Assembly (NCBI RefSeq): GCF_002002705.1
Contig: NZ_MUNS01000041.1
Location: 124,001 to 188,000 of the forward strand
Length of the DNA stretch: 64,000 bases
Direction: 5' to 3'
Origin: Polaromonas sp. C04
GTDB lineage: Bacteria > Pseudomonadota > Gammaproteobacteria > Burkholderiales > Burkholderiaceae_C
The translations under genes and the position numbers were made by a program. The notes under the pieces were generated by a model. It did no database searches. It was not told the DNA's origin and worked only from the letters and a program-made list of their open reading frames with translations. This document shows, one piece after another, positions 1-13,258 of the stretch (the first letter of the stretch is position 1; each line of letters opens with the position of its first letter).

Positions 1-1
1 G

Positions 2-655
2 GTGGTCGACTGGCATGGCGGCATCGCGCGCGAAGTCGCCGCGCTGGGGCTGGCCGTGGACCCCGGCGCATTTGCGCTGGCCTGGCGCGCCGGCTACCAG
101 CCAGCCATGCGCCGCGTCATGTCGGGCGAGCTGGGCTGGACGCTGATCGACGACCTGCACCGCCTGATCCTGGACGACGTTCTCGACCAGTTCCACATCA
201 CGCACTTGACGCAAGCGCAGAAGCACCACCTCAACAAGGCGTGGCACCGGCTCGACGCGTGGCCCGATGCGGTCGAAGGATTGCGTCGGCTCAAGTCGAA
301 ATGCATCATTTGCACGCTGTCCAACGGCAATATCGGCCTGCTGACCGACATGGCAAAACGGGCCGGCCTGCCGTGGGATTGCATCCTGTCCGCCGAGGTC
401 TTCAGGAAGTACAAGCCCGACCCGGCCGTTTACCTCGGAGCCGCCAAGGTCTTCGACGTCACGCCTGACGAGGTCATGCTGGTGGCGGCGCACCATGACG
501 ATCTGGCGGCGGCGCGCGCCTGCGGCCTGAAGACGGCTTACATCGAACGACCGGCGGAGTTGGGACCGGCCACGCCGAAGGATGTCTCGCCCGACCCGCG
601 CAATACGCTGCATGCGCGCGACTTTCTGGCGCTGGCAGACCAACTGGGGTGCTGA
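2..655 (+). CDS. Haloacid dehalogenase type II-like hydrolase, 5' end missing
   Basis: HAD-superfamily hydrolase resembling (S)-2-haloacid dehalogenases, which hydrolyse the carbon-halogen bond of short 2-haloacids in the cytoplasm. Only 217 residues are visible. The first codons (VVDWHGG) are normally preceded by the motif holding the nucleophilic Asp, so the true start lies left of the window. Visible motifs are SNGN (about 107-110), the KYKPDP lysine region (136-141) and VAAHHDDL (161-168), matching HAD motifs II to IV. It converges on the mod gene with 11 bp between stops. The substrate cannot be told from sequence; a related phosphatase role is possible. Confidence 0.85.
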   Translation: MVDWHGGIAREVAALGLAVDPGAFALAWRAGYQPAMRRVMSGELGWTLIDDLHRLILDDVLDQFHITHLTQAQKHHLNKAWHRLDAWPDAVEGLRRLKSKCIICTLSNGNIGLLTDMAKRAGLPWDCILSAEVFRKYKPDPAVYLGAAKVFDVTPDEVMLVAAHHDDLAAARACGLKTAYIERPAELGPATPKDVSPDPRNTLHARDFLALADQLGC

Positions 656-666
656 CTGCGGGACGC

Positions 667-2697
667 TCAAGGTGCCTGGAGTAACGTCACCCGCTCTTCG
701 CCCAGCATGTCGATGACCTTCACCGCTACCGTGGCGCCCGCAGGCGGGGCCGGCAATTCGTAGCGGCCCGTCACCAGATCCTGTTTGCGCGCGGGTACGT
801 CAGCCAGCGCCACGTTGAACACCTCGCCGTCGTGGTTCGTGTCGATCAGCACACAATCCACCACGGCGCGCCAGTCGGGAATCTGCGCGCGGAAGATGCC
901 CTCCTGCAGGTCCAGCCGCGCAATGATGCTGGGTGACACCACATCGTCGATCTGCACCACGAGTTTGTCGCCGTTGCGTGTTGCGCTGGCCCGCACCGAC
1001 ATCGGCTCGTGCTTGATGAAGCCGCCCGCCTTGCGGTCGGTGCGCAGCTCGATCAGGTGGATTTTGTTGATGGGCCGGTTGTGGTTGTAGTGCTCCACCC
1101 ACTCGCGTGCCTTGTGCTCCTGGCCCAGGCTGACGATCAGAATGTCGCGCTCTTCCTCGGGCCGGGTTTTGAGTTCGGCGCGCAGGGCTTCCAGGTCGAG
1201 CGGCGTAAGTGGGTGGTTCAGCGGAATGATCTTGGTCAGCATCTGCCCGCGCGTGCCGTCAAAGAACGGGTCGGTGCGCGTGCGCGTGATACCCAGATGC
1301 TCGCAGGCCAGCTCCACCGCCTCGTTGTGCTGGATCTGCAGGTCGTAGTCGTTCACGCGCCAGGTGCTGAAGGACAGCTGGCAGGGCGCGGGCGGCGCGT
1401 CGTCCTGCGCGACGAGTTCGCCTTGCCTGGTGTTGGCCAGTGCGGCCGCCTGCTCGCGCATCACGCCCTGCAGTCGTTTGGCCGTGGTCTGGATGGCGCC
1501 CTTGTTGATGTCGCAGCCAATCCAGCGGCGGCCGAGTTTTTGGGCCACGGCGGCCGTGGTGCCGGAGCCGATGAAGCAATCGAGCACGAGGTCGCCGGGG
1601 TTGGTGGAGGTGGCGATCAGCCGTTCCAGCAAGGTTTCTGGCTTCTGTGTCGGGTATTCAGAGCGTTCATCGGCCTGGCTGTTGACCGGGTTGATGTCGG
1701 TCCAGATGCTGCGAAGTGGGACACCTTCAGCTTCATCCAAGTAGCGAATCAGCTGTGGACGCTTTTGTTTGTCGCTCGGATACCAGATTCGTCCTTCTTC
1801 GTGAAGACGCTGCATTGTTTCTTTTGAATAACGCCAACCTTTTTCGGGTGGTGGATGACCCATCCAGTCGTAGGTCATGTTTGGGCGCGGATTGGGGCTG
1901 GTGATGTTGTCCAAACGATAGCGACGACCCGCAGCGTCCTTGCGTGCGTACTTGACCTCCAAGTAGTCTTCGCTATACGCATGGTATTGCTGGTTCCAGA
2001 CAAAATCCGGCCCCTTGGTGCAATACATCACGACGTCGTGAATGTGGTTGTAAGTGGTTGAGTCGCTGCGCGCCGCTACCCGCTGCCAGATGATTTCGTT
2101 GCGAAAGCCATCCGGTCCAAACACTTCTTCCAGCAGGCAGCGCAGGTGGTGCGCCTTGTTCCAGTCACAGTGCAAATACAGCCCGCCATCCTCGCTCAGC
2201 AGCTCTTTTAGCATCAGCAGCCGCTCATACATGAACTGCAAATAGTTGTCGTTGCTCCAGATGTCGGTGTACTGCACCTGCTCGCCCAGCGCGTAGTCCT
2301 CACCGTCGATCTTCAGCGTGCCCCTGGGGCCGCGCAGCTGAACCTTGCGCACGTAGTCGGCGCCGCTGTCGAACGGCGGGTCGATATAGATCAGCTTGAC
2401 CTGGCCGCGAAAGCCGTTGGCCAGCAGATGGGCCAGCACTTCCTTGTTGTCGCCGTGGTACAGCAGTCCGCCCTGGGGCAGGTCCGGCGGCCACTTCGAC
2501 CAGTCGGCCGCGCCCAAACCCTGCACGAGCTGGGTATCGGTGGCGCTGAAGCGCTCGATGGCCTGCGCCGGAAACGCTGTGACGCGGCCCAGCGGCTTCT
2601 TGCCGACCCAGCTCAGCATGGGGCGGCCCTTGGCGCGGGTGATGGTCACGTCCGTGGGATTCTTGTTGGCTTTGGTGGTTGGGGAGGTGTCGTTCAT
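667..2697 (-). CDS. Site-specific DNA methyltransferase (Mod subunit, beta class)
   Basis: DNA N6-adenine or N4-cytosine methyltransferase of a type III-like restriction-modification system. In the 676-residue protein the catalytic DPPF motif (106-109) precedes the SAM-binding FIGSGT motif (375-380), the order of beta-class enzymes. About 250 residues follow, typical room for target recognition. I chose the ATG at 2697 because a longer reading frame to 3000 would run through vapC and has a low-complexity Pro/Arg-rich start unlike the family. It is the last gene of the minus-strand island, 34 bp after vapC. Recognition sequence unknown. The gene looks intact, so DNA may be methylated even though the partner nuclease is frameshifted. 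Confidence 0.88.
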   Translation of the reverse strand: MNDTSPTTKANKNPTDVTITRAKGRPMLSWVGKKPLGRVTAFPAQAIERFSATDTQLVQGLGAADWSKWPPDLPQGGLLYHGDNKEVLAHLLANGFRGQVKLIYIDPPFDSGADYVRKVQLRGPRGTLKIDGEDYALGEQVQYTDIWSNDNYLQFMYERLLMLKELLSEDGGLYLHCDWNKAHHLRCLLEEVFGPDGFRNEIIWQRVAARSDSTTYNHIHDVVMYCTKGPDFVWNQQYHAYSEDYLEVKYARKDAAGRRYRLDNITSPNPRPNMTYDWMGHPPPEKGWRYSKETMQRLHEEGRIWYPSDKQKRPQLIRYLDEAEGVPLRSIWTDINPVNSQADERSEYPTQKPETLLERLIATSTNPGDLVLDCFIGSGTTAAVAQKLGRRWIGCDINKGAIQTTAKRLQGVMREQAAALANTRQGELVAQDDAPPAPCQLSFSTWRVNDYDLQIQHNEAVELACEHLGITRTRTDPFFDGTRGQMLTKIIPLNHPLTPLDLEALRAELKTRPEEERDILIVSLGQEHKAREWVEHYNHNRPINKIHLIELRTDRKAGGFIKHEPMSVRASATRNGDKLVVQIDDVVSPSIIARLDLQEGIFRAQIPDWRAVVDCVLIDTNHDGEVFNVALADVPARKQDLVTGRYELPAPPAGATVAVKVIDMLGEERVTLLQAP

Positions 2698-2731
2698 GGC
2701 GGGCAATGTGCCGGGCGGTGGGCGTGGCGGG

Positions 2732-3148
2732 TCATTCGACCCAGTTTTCGACGTGAAGGCCTGGTACGCGCGCGAATTCGCGGGTGTTGTTGGTGACCAG
2801 AATCCAGCCCTCGGCGCGCGCGTGCGCGGCCAGCCAGAGGTCGTTGTTGCCAATCGGCAGCCCCTGTTTTTGCAGCGTGGCGCGAATGTCGCCATAGTGC
2901 TCGGCGGCGGCCAGCGGCAGCGGGCAGGGCTGGAGCAACTGGACCAGTTGTCCGATGGTGGCCAGGGCGCGTTCGCGGGCCTGGCTTTTCTCGGCGCCAA
3001 AGTGCAGTTCTCCCACGGTGATGACCGAGAGGGTCAGCTCATTCAGCGCGTGACGCGCAAAGCGCTCGCGCACCGCCGTCGGGTGTCCCTTGGCGATGTA
3101 GATGCAGATGTTGGTGTCCAGCAAGTAGCGAACGGGTGCGTCGGCCAT
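2732..3148 (-). CDS. vapC: PIN-domain ribonuclease toxin, VapC family
   Basis: Type II toxin, a metal-dependent RNase that usually cleaves tRNA or rRNA until bound by VapB. The 138-residue PIN domain keeps the acidic site: Asp11 (LLDTN), Glu47 (VGELHFG), Asp103 (NNDLW) and the TNN segment at 119-121 in place of the last acidic motif. Length is normal. The ATG at 3148 lies 2 bp after the vapB stop, so the two are translationally coupled. The pair sits inside the restriction operon between res and mod. Confidence 0.9.
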   Translation of the reverse strand: MADAPVRYLLDTNICIYIAKGHPTAVRERFARHALNELTLSVITVGELHFGAEKSQARERALATIGQLVQLLQPCPLPLAAAEHYGDIRATLQKQGLPIGNNDLWLAAHARAEGWILVTNNTREFARVPGLHVENWVE

Positions 3149-3150
3149 GC

Positions 3151-3381
3151 TCAGAAAGCCTCGCGCTCTTGCGGCGGCGTGTCGTCCCGGCCCTGCGCCA
3201 GGAAGTCGGCGGGCAGGTCGGTCAGCAGGTCGAACACGGCTGCGGCATTGGCGGGCGTCTGGCGCAGCACGATGTCGTCGCCCTGGCGGAAGATTTCAAC
3301 CTGTTCGACGTTCAGCCGAAACTCCTTGGGTAACCGCACCGCTTGGCTGTTGCCGGACTGAAAGACGCGGGCGTAAGTCAT
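3151..3381 (-). CDS. vapB: AbrB/SpoVT-type antitoxin, VapB family
   Basis: Antitoxin and autorepressor partner of VapC. The 76-residue protein opens with the swapped-hairpin DNA-binding fold seen as GNSQAVRLPKEFRL (residues 10-23), and its acidic C-terminal half would wrap the toxin. The start at 3381 is fixed by a strong AAGGAG ribosome-binding site on the minus strand; a longer reading frame upstream to 3486 has no support. The stop is 2 bp before vapC. The 43 bp before the start carry AT-rich repeats that look like its own operator-promoter. Confidence 0.9.
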   Translation of the reverse strand: MTYARVFQSGNSQAVRLPKEFRLNVEQVEIFRQGDDIVLRQTPANAAAVFDLLTDLPADFLAQGRDDTPPQEREAF

Positions 3382-3400
3382 GGCATCTCCTTGCGAGAAA

Positions 3401-3423
3401 TGTATATATTTGAAGTATATACG
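3401..3423 (-). promoter_or_regulatory. Putative VapB operator / vapBC promoter
   Basis: The 43-bp gap between the res stop and vapB contains two copies of a TATATAC-type sequence, one of them the perfect palindrome GTATATAC (3415-3422), 13 bp apart. Alternating AT half-sites just upstream of the antitoxin fit VapBC autoregulation and suggest that the pair has its own promoter inside the longer operon. Function is inferred from position and symmetry only. Confidence 0.5.
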
Positions 3424-3424
3424 T

Positions 3425-6164
3425 TTATCCGACAATGAAGTCGCGCACGGCTCTCTTGCCTTCGTCATGCAGGGTGATGTTGGCAAACATGACGTGGTAG
3501 CTCAGCCGGTCGGGATTCAGGTCTTCCCAGCGTTTGAGCGCCACGGCCTTGCGGCCTTCCAGGGTTTGCGGGGCCTTGCCCTCTGAATGGCGGGCCAGGT
3601 CGGCGGCGATGTCGGGGCTGAGTTTGTCGTTCTTGACTTCTACAACGAGGTGCTTGCCGTCGGCGCGGCGCAGCACAAAGTCGGGCGTATAGGTATGCCA
3701 GCGGCCGTCGTCGCCCAGGTATTCGGCGCGCAGGTCGGTCTTGCCGGCATCGGTCAGGCCGCCGGTGAACCACAGGCCCTCGATCTGGTGCGGGTGGGCC
3801 TGCAGCAGGCCCAGCGTCCAGTCCAGAAACTCGGCTTCGGGACCGGAGTCGAAGTTGTAGCCTTCGTAATGGAAGCTGCTTTGTAGCGCCAGGGCGGCGT
3901 GGGCCGTGTCCTGTGCTGTTTTGTAGAGGGCTTCGCGCTCTTTGGCAAAGCTGATGCGGGCGGTGTAGACGGGTTGTCCGTCTACTTCGACCCGATCGAA
4001 GCCTTCGGCCTTGACCAGCGCCACGGCGACTTCGATTTCGTCCCAGGCTTCCTCATACTGGCCACGCTGGGATTCGATCTGCATGCCCAAGGCGTCGAGG
4101 TGATGCTCCGGAATTTGTAGCTGCTCACGCCCGTCCTGTATGGGTTGAGTGCCGTTTTCTCCATATGCGCAGCGCAGCGTGGCCAGCAGCTCGGGCGTGG
4201 GCAAGTGGTGGCTGGCGGCGAGACGGGCGGCGGCGGTGTAGGCGTCTAGCGTCGGCGTAAAAGACTCCAGCAGCACATCGGCTGCATCGAGCCGTTGCAG
4301 GCGCGCGTCGCCGCTGGCTGTGAGCACGGGACTCCAGGTTTGCACCACCGGGCCTTGGGGTGCGGGCACATCGGGCATGCGCAAGACCAGCGGCGCGGCG
4401 CTGGCGGCATCGGCCTTGCGCTGGATGCGCAGCACGCGTTTTTTGATCAGCAGCGGGGGCAGGTGGGGCTGGCGCAGGTGGATGGTTTTTTCCACGCGCT
4501 CGGCATGTGCGCCGTCCAGCGCTGTCAAGCTGGTGCCATAGGTTTCAGTCAACTGGTCTTCCAGCGTTTTCTTGTTGCTGGCCGTGAGGTAGACGCGGGC
4601 GGGCAGGGTGTTGCCGGGCACTTGGCGCAGGCAGCGGGTGGCGGCCTGCAGCACAAAGTTGTTGCTGCTGGCGAGCTTGCGCACCAGCGCGCAGGCAAAC
4701 AGGCTGGGGCAGTTCCAGCCCTCGGTGCCCATGTTGACCAACAGCAGTATCCGGTGCGGTGCGGCAGGGTCGGAGCCCACGGCTTCGAAGGCGCGGCGCG
4801 TGGCGTCGCTGGATTTGTTGTCCACGGCCAGCAGTGTGTCGGTGCCAATGCCGTGCGTCAGCAGTGCCGATTCAATCGCGGAGCGCAGCTCATCGCGCGT
4901 TTCGAGGTTGGGAAAGTACAGCGCCAGCCGGGCCGGTGCGCCGTTGGGCAGTCGCGAAGCCCAGTAAGCCTGCACAAAATCGTCAACGACGTTTTGCACC
5001 ATCTGCGCCGCTTCCCCATCGCCCAGCTCCAGTACCTTGATGCCGCCGGCCAGCTCCTTTAGCACGCCATCGCGGATGCCCTCGCCCAAGCCGTACCAGA
5101 CCACCACGTCGCGCAGCGGCTGGCGCTCGAAGTAGGGCGTGCCGGTGGCGTTGATGGTGACGATGAGGTTGGTTTCCTGCGCCAGGTAGTCGATGGTGCG
5201 GCGCACCTTTTTGATGCCATCGTCCTTGAACACGGGCTCGCCGGTGTCCTTGTCCTTCTCCCACTTGCCCAGCAGCTTCTGGCCGTAGGTGTGGTGCGCT
5301 TCGTCGGAGAAAACGGCCAGGTGCGGCAGCGAGGCAATGGCCTGCAGGCGCAGGTTGGCAAGGGCCGTGGCTTCCTCCTCCTTGGTGCCGGCAAACAGGC
5401 GACTTTGCCCGGCGTTGCGCACGGTGGCCTTCTGGATGCGGATTTTTTCGGTGTTGGTGACGATGACGTTGAAGCTGCTGCCCAGCGTGATGGGAATGTT
5501 CTTGTCGCCGTCGCGCGTGAAGGTGAGCTTGAAGCTGGCGGCAAACGGTTTGTGCAGGCGCGCGGGCAGCACGCGCTCGAACGGAATGTCGGCCAGCTCA
5601 CGCAGCGCGCTGAGAATGGTCTTGCCGGGCGCGAACACCAGCGCGTTCTGCACGAACGGGCCATCGGGGTATTCCAGCGCCATGGCGAATTCGGTGGCGA
5701 CGATGCTGCCCATCAAGATGGTCTTGCCCGCGCCCATGGCCAGCGCCAGGATGTAGCTCGGGTAGTCCAGCGCGAAGGTTTCGCGCAGAGACTCCAGCCC
5801 GTGTTGGCGCACGAAGGCGTTGTCGGTTTGTAGCCGCTCGATGACGGCGTCCAATCCATCGTCCGCAATCATGCTCACGATTTCGGTTGATGTCAGGCCC
5901 ATGGCTTCGCGCCTGTCTTTGGGCTTGGGGAACAGTGCGGTGTACAGGGTCGGGGACGCGTGGCGTGTTCAGTATCAGCCGCAGGTACCAGTAGGTTTCC
6001 AGCGCCCGGAATTGCGCGCGCCGCAGATAGCGCAACTGGTCGGTGGCGGGGTCTTCCAGCGCGAAGTCCAGGATTTCGCCGATGGCGGGGAAGTCCGGGC
6101 AGTCGTAGCGGGCGGCACGCCATGCGTCCACGCGTTCGGTCAGTGCTTGAAAGAGATGGCTCAT
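3425..6164 (-). pseudogene. Res subunit (DEAD/DEAH helicase-restriction endonuclease), frameshifted
   Basis: ATP-dependent translocase and nuclease subunit expected to work with Mod. The gene begins MSHLFQALTERV at 6164, its ATG overlapping the stop of the upstream ATPase as ATGA. The N-terminal frame reads to VPD near 5950. The family-like continuation LYTALFPKPK then resumes in another frame, consistent with one extra base in a short run around 5947-5955. Removing one base gives 912 residues. The downstream frame holds Walker A GAGKT (about 57-61 after the internal ATG at 5902), DEAH (about 200-203) and a C-terminal VEVKND nuclease-like motif. As read, translation from 6164 gives 188 residues without any catalytic motif. 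A sequencing error is possible. Confidence 0.75.
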
Positions 6165-7333
6165 GAAGGTTCTTTCATTGCAAGTTCCTGGCACAGCGCC
6201 AGCAGCGGCACGGCGTGTACCTCGTGGCCGAGCGGAAACGAGTCCTGCCCAGGGTAGACAACCAGCTTGCGTGCTGGCGCGAGGTCATCGCAGGCTGCAT
6301 GAAAGCCGCGCTCCACTTTGGGTGCGAGGCTGCGCTTTATCTCTATGGCCCAGAGGGCGCCACCCGGCCATGCCAGCAGCAGGTCGATCTCGGCCCCGCC
6401 ACTGGTGCGATAAAAATAAGCCTGCACGGTGGACGGAGCGCAGGCCAGCAGGTTTTCAATGACAAAACCCTCCCAGCTGGCACCCACCACCGGGTGGGAC
6501 AGCAGGGTCTCTTTGTCGGCGATGTCCAGCAGGGCATGCACCAGGCCGCTGTCGCGCACGTAGACCTTGGGCGACTTGACCAGTCGTTTACCGATGTTCG
6601 CGTGCCACGGGGGCAGACGCCGTACCAGCAGCAGGTCGCACAGCAGGTCGATGTAGCTTTGGGCCGTCTTCACATCCACACCCAGGTTGCGGGCAAGGCT
6701 CGCCACATTGAGCAGGCCGCTCTGGTGGTGCGCCAGCATGGTCCAGAAGCGGCGCAGGGTCTCTGCCGCAATGCGCGGGCCAAATTGCGGAATGTCGCGT
6801 TCCAGGTAGGTGCGGATGAAGTTTTGCCGCCAGCGCAGGCTGCGCGCGTCGCTGGGAGCCGTCAGGCTGTCGGGAAAACCGCCGCGCAGCCAGAGCGCGT
6901 CAATAGGTTCTGCCCCTGTTTCCAGCACGTTGAGGGGGCCGAGCTCCAGGTAGGCGATGCGGCCGGCCAGCGTTTCGCCCGACTGCTGCAGCAGGTCGAG
7001 CGAGGCGGAGCCCAGCAACAGGTACTGGCCCGCTCGCCTGCCCTCGCGTCGGGCCTGGTCAATCAGACCGCGCAGCACGGGGAACAAACCGGGCGCGCGG
7101 TGCACCTCGTCGAGGATGACCAGCTTGTCCAGATGGTCCGACAAGTAGAGCTCGGGCACGGCCAGCCTGGCGCGATCGTGCTCCGACTCAAGGTCCAGGT
7201 AAAGGCTGGCTCGTCCCTTCGCAATCTCCAGCGCCAGCGTGGTCTTGCCGGACTGGCGTGGACCCAGCAGAGCGACGGCCGGCGAATGCTCCAACTCTTC
7301 AATGAGTCGGTGTTGGAGATGGCGAGGAAACAT
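6161..7333 (-). CDS. ATP-binding protein with C-terminal DUF4143 domain
   Basis: AAA-type ATPase of the DUF4143 family, cytoplasmic and of poorly known role, found across bacteria and archaea and often in mobile islands. The 390-residue protein has Walker A GPRQSGKTT (about 24-32), Walker B LVILDEVH (about 70-77) and a C-terminal region with AEIDLLL and WAIEIKRS that resembles a PD-(D/E)XK nuclease-like core. Its stop overlaps the res start by four bases (ATGA), so it leads the restriction operon and is probably co-translated with it. The link to restriction is inferred from this coupling. A 38-bp inverted repeat abuts its start codon. Confidence 0.85.
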   Translation of the reverse strand: MFPRHLQHRLIEELEHSPAVALLGPRQSGKTTLALEIAKGRASLYLDLESEHDRARLAVPELYLSDHLDKLVILDEVHRAPGLFPVLRGLIDQARREGRRAGQYLLLGSASLDLLQQSGETLAGRIAYLELGPLNVLETGAEPIDALWLRGGFPDSLTAPSDARSLRWRQNFIRTYLERDIPQFGPRIAAETLRRFWTMLAHHQSGLLNVASLARNLGVDVKTAQSYIDLLCDLLLVRRLPPWHANIGKRLVKSPKVYVRDSGLVHALLDIADKETLLSHPVVGASWEGFVIENLLACAPSTVQAYFYRTSGGAEIDLLLAWPGGALWAIEIKRSLAPKVERGFHAACDDLAPARKLVVYPGQDSFPLGHEVHAVPLLALCQELAMKEPS

Positions 7334-7371
7334 CCTTGCAATTATGGAGTTTCATTCCATGATTTGCAAGG
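7334..7371 (-). promoter_or_regulatory. 38-bp inverted repeat abutting the island's first start codon
   Basis: Arms of about 15 bp (CCTTGCAA and ATGGA blocks) surround a 7-base spacer, with only a few unpaired bases between the blocks. The repeat ends directly at the ATG of the DUF4143 ATPase, and the arm contains the only Shine-Dalgarno-like AAGG. It lies in the 55-bp gap after tgt. It could be an operator for an autoregulator or an RNA hairpin hiding the start. It lacks a T-run, which argues against a terminator for tgt. Confidence 0.6.
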
Positions 7372-7388
7372 TTAAATTTCCCGGCTCA

Positions 7389-9678
<2,290 letters not shown>

Positions 9679-9746
9679 GGTGCTTGAGGGCTGGACGAAC
9701 CCGTGCCAAGTAAAAAATGGGGCAGAAGTGCAGGCAGAATTGTCCC

Positions 9747-11933
<2,187 letters not shown>

Positions 11934-12041
11934 GGCGCTGGCGACCACTGGCGACACCTCGCCGGCCCTGTTTCATAATGACCACGCGCACCGATGCGCG
12001 CCAGTTCCAACGTAGATTTCAACGTACACAAGGAGATTCAC

Positions 12042-12500
12042 ATGCGACGTTTATCTCTTCTGGTGGCCGTGGCGGCTGCCTTCTCGGCCGGACTGTTCAG
12101 CGCGCGCTGGGTGCCCACCGCCACCGCCCAGTCCGACGTGCCGCTGGTGCCGATGATCATCCACGTGACGCAGCTGAGCGACAACGACATCGGCCCCCCG
12201 CTGCCGGGGCTGGACTTGCGTTCGCACACCTATGTCAGCCGGCCCGGCGCCACCGTGGCGGTGCAGTCAGGCAACGTCTTCAAGCACTACCACAGCGGCT
12301 CGGACGAGATCCAGTACATCGTCGAAGGCAGCGGCACCTTCTGGCTCGGCGACAAGCAGCAGCAGATCGGCCCCGGCGACCTCATCATCATTCCCAAGGG
12401 CACAGTGCATGCCGGCTCGATGGCCACCACGGGCCGCTTCAAGGCCATCGCCATCAAGACCCCGCCACAGGCCGCGGATGATACGCACCGGGTGGATTGA
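12042..12500 (+). CDS. Secreted cupin-domain protein
   Basis: A 152-residue protein with a cleavable-looking signal peptide (about residues 1-30, ending TATAQ) and a single cupin barrel. Cupin motif 1 is seen as KHYHSGSDEIQYIVEGSG and motif 2 as GPGDLIIIPKGTVHAG, giving a likely His/Glu metal site. The role is unknown; it may be a metal-binding periplasmic protein. An AAGGAGA ribosome-binding site 5 bp before the ATG fixes the start; an upstream in-frame start at 11994 is less likely. It begins the accessory block between recG and oxyR. Confidence 0.8.
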   Translation: MRRLSLLVAVAAAFSAGLFSARWVPTATAQSDVPLVPMIIHVTQLSDNDIGPPLPGLDLRSHTYVSRPGATVAVQSGNVFKHYHSGSDEIQYIVEGSGTFWLGDKQQQIGPGDLIIIPKGTVHAGSMATTGRFKAIAIKTPPQAADDTHRVD

Positions 12501-12511
12501 GCGCCCCCAAG

Positions 12512-13114
12512 ATGCATCGTCCAAGCATGAATCCAAGCCCTGAACCAGACCTCATGCAGAGACTTGTCGCGATGGTGGAGTCGTCGGACGGGCTGATGTC
12601 CGCGCTGAGGGCTGTCCGTGCGCTTGGGCTTGGCTCTTGGTGTATCGGCGCGGGTGCCGTTCGGTCGTTGGTATGGGACCACCTGCATGGCTTCAAAGAA
12701 CCTTCGGCCGTCGAAGACGTGGATGTCGTTTACTTCGACGCCAGGATTGACGATCCCGAGCGGGATGCCAATCTCGAACACCGACTTCGCTCGGCCATGC
12801 CCGAACTGCATTGGGAGGTCACGAATCAGGCTGTCGTGCATCAATGGTTTGCCGCGAACCTCGGGCAGGTCGTGCCATCTCTCGTCTCCCTCGAAGAGGG
12901 TGTTGCGACATGGCCGGAATTTGCCACTTGCGTCGGCGTGTACCTGAACTGCGATGAATCGATAGGCGTTGTTGCTCCACACGGTCTCGACGACCTGTTT
13001 GGTCTCCGGGTTCGGCATAACCCGCGCAGAGCGAGCGTTGCGACCTACCGGCAGCGCGTGGAGTCGAAACGGTTTGGCGAGCGGTGGCCAATGCTTTCGA
13101 TCAGTGCCGGCTGA
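12512..13114 (+). CDS. Nucleotidyltransferase family protein (DUF925-like)
   Basis: About 200 residues. Visible features are GAGAVRSLVWDHLHG followed by VEDVDVVYFD, a nucleotidyltransferase-like layout in which the spaced acids (EDVDVVYFD) would bind metal. The C-terminus has GLDDLFGLRVRHNPRR, matching the DUF925 family of predicted nucleotidyltransferases. Substrate unknown. Several in-frame starts exist (TTG 12497, ATG 12512, ATG 12527, ATG 12554) and none has a convincing ribosome-binding site, so the N-terminus is uncertain. It starts 11 bp after the cupin gene. Confidence 0.7.
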   Translation: MHRPSMNPSPEPDLMQRLVAMVESSDGLMSALRAVRALGLGSWCIGAGAVRSLVWDHLHGFKEPSAVEDVDVVYFDARIDDPERDANLEHRLRSAMPELHWEVTNQAVVHQWFAANLGQVVPSLVSLEEGVATWPEFATCVGVYLNCDESIGVVAPHGLDDLFGLRVRHNPRRASVATYRQRVESKRFGERWPMLSISAG

Positions 13115-13258
13115 AGGCAGAGTTCAGCCAATACCTGACGGTTGCCACGGTGCTCCAGTTTCGATGCTATGCGTCACCGTTACGCAAACGTTCGCCTCTA
13201 TAGTCAGGCATGTCAACCCTGATGACCCGTGACATCCAATAAATAGAAGGAGACATTT

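Noticed and set aside
2698-3000. 101-residue N-terminal extension of Mod
   Set aside because: It overlaps vapC out of frame, is Pro/Arg-rich and has no family similarity; the ATG at 2697 fits.
5902-5902. ATG at 5902 as the true Res start
   Set aside because: Family-like sequence continues upstream of it in the same frame (LYTALFPKPKDRREA) and then in the next frame to 6164, so it is an internal Met after a frameshift.
7334-7371. Inverted repeat considered as the tgt terminator
   Set aside because: No T-run on the minus strand and it ends directly at the next start codon; kept instead as a regulatory candidate.
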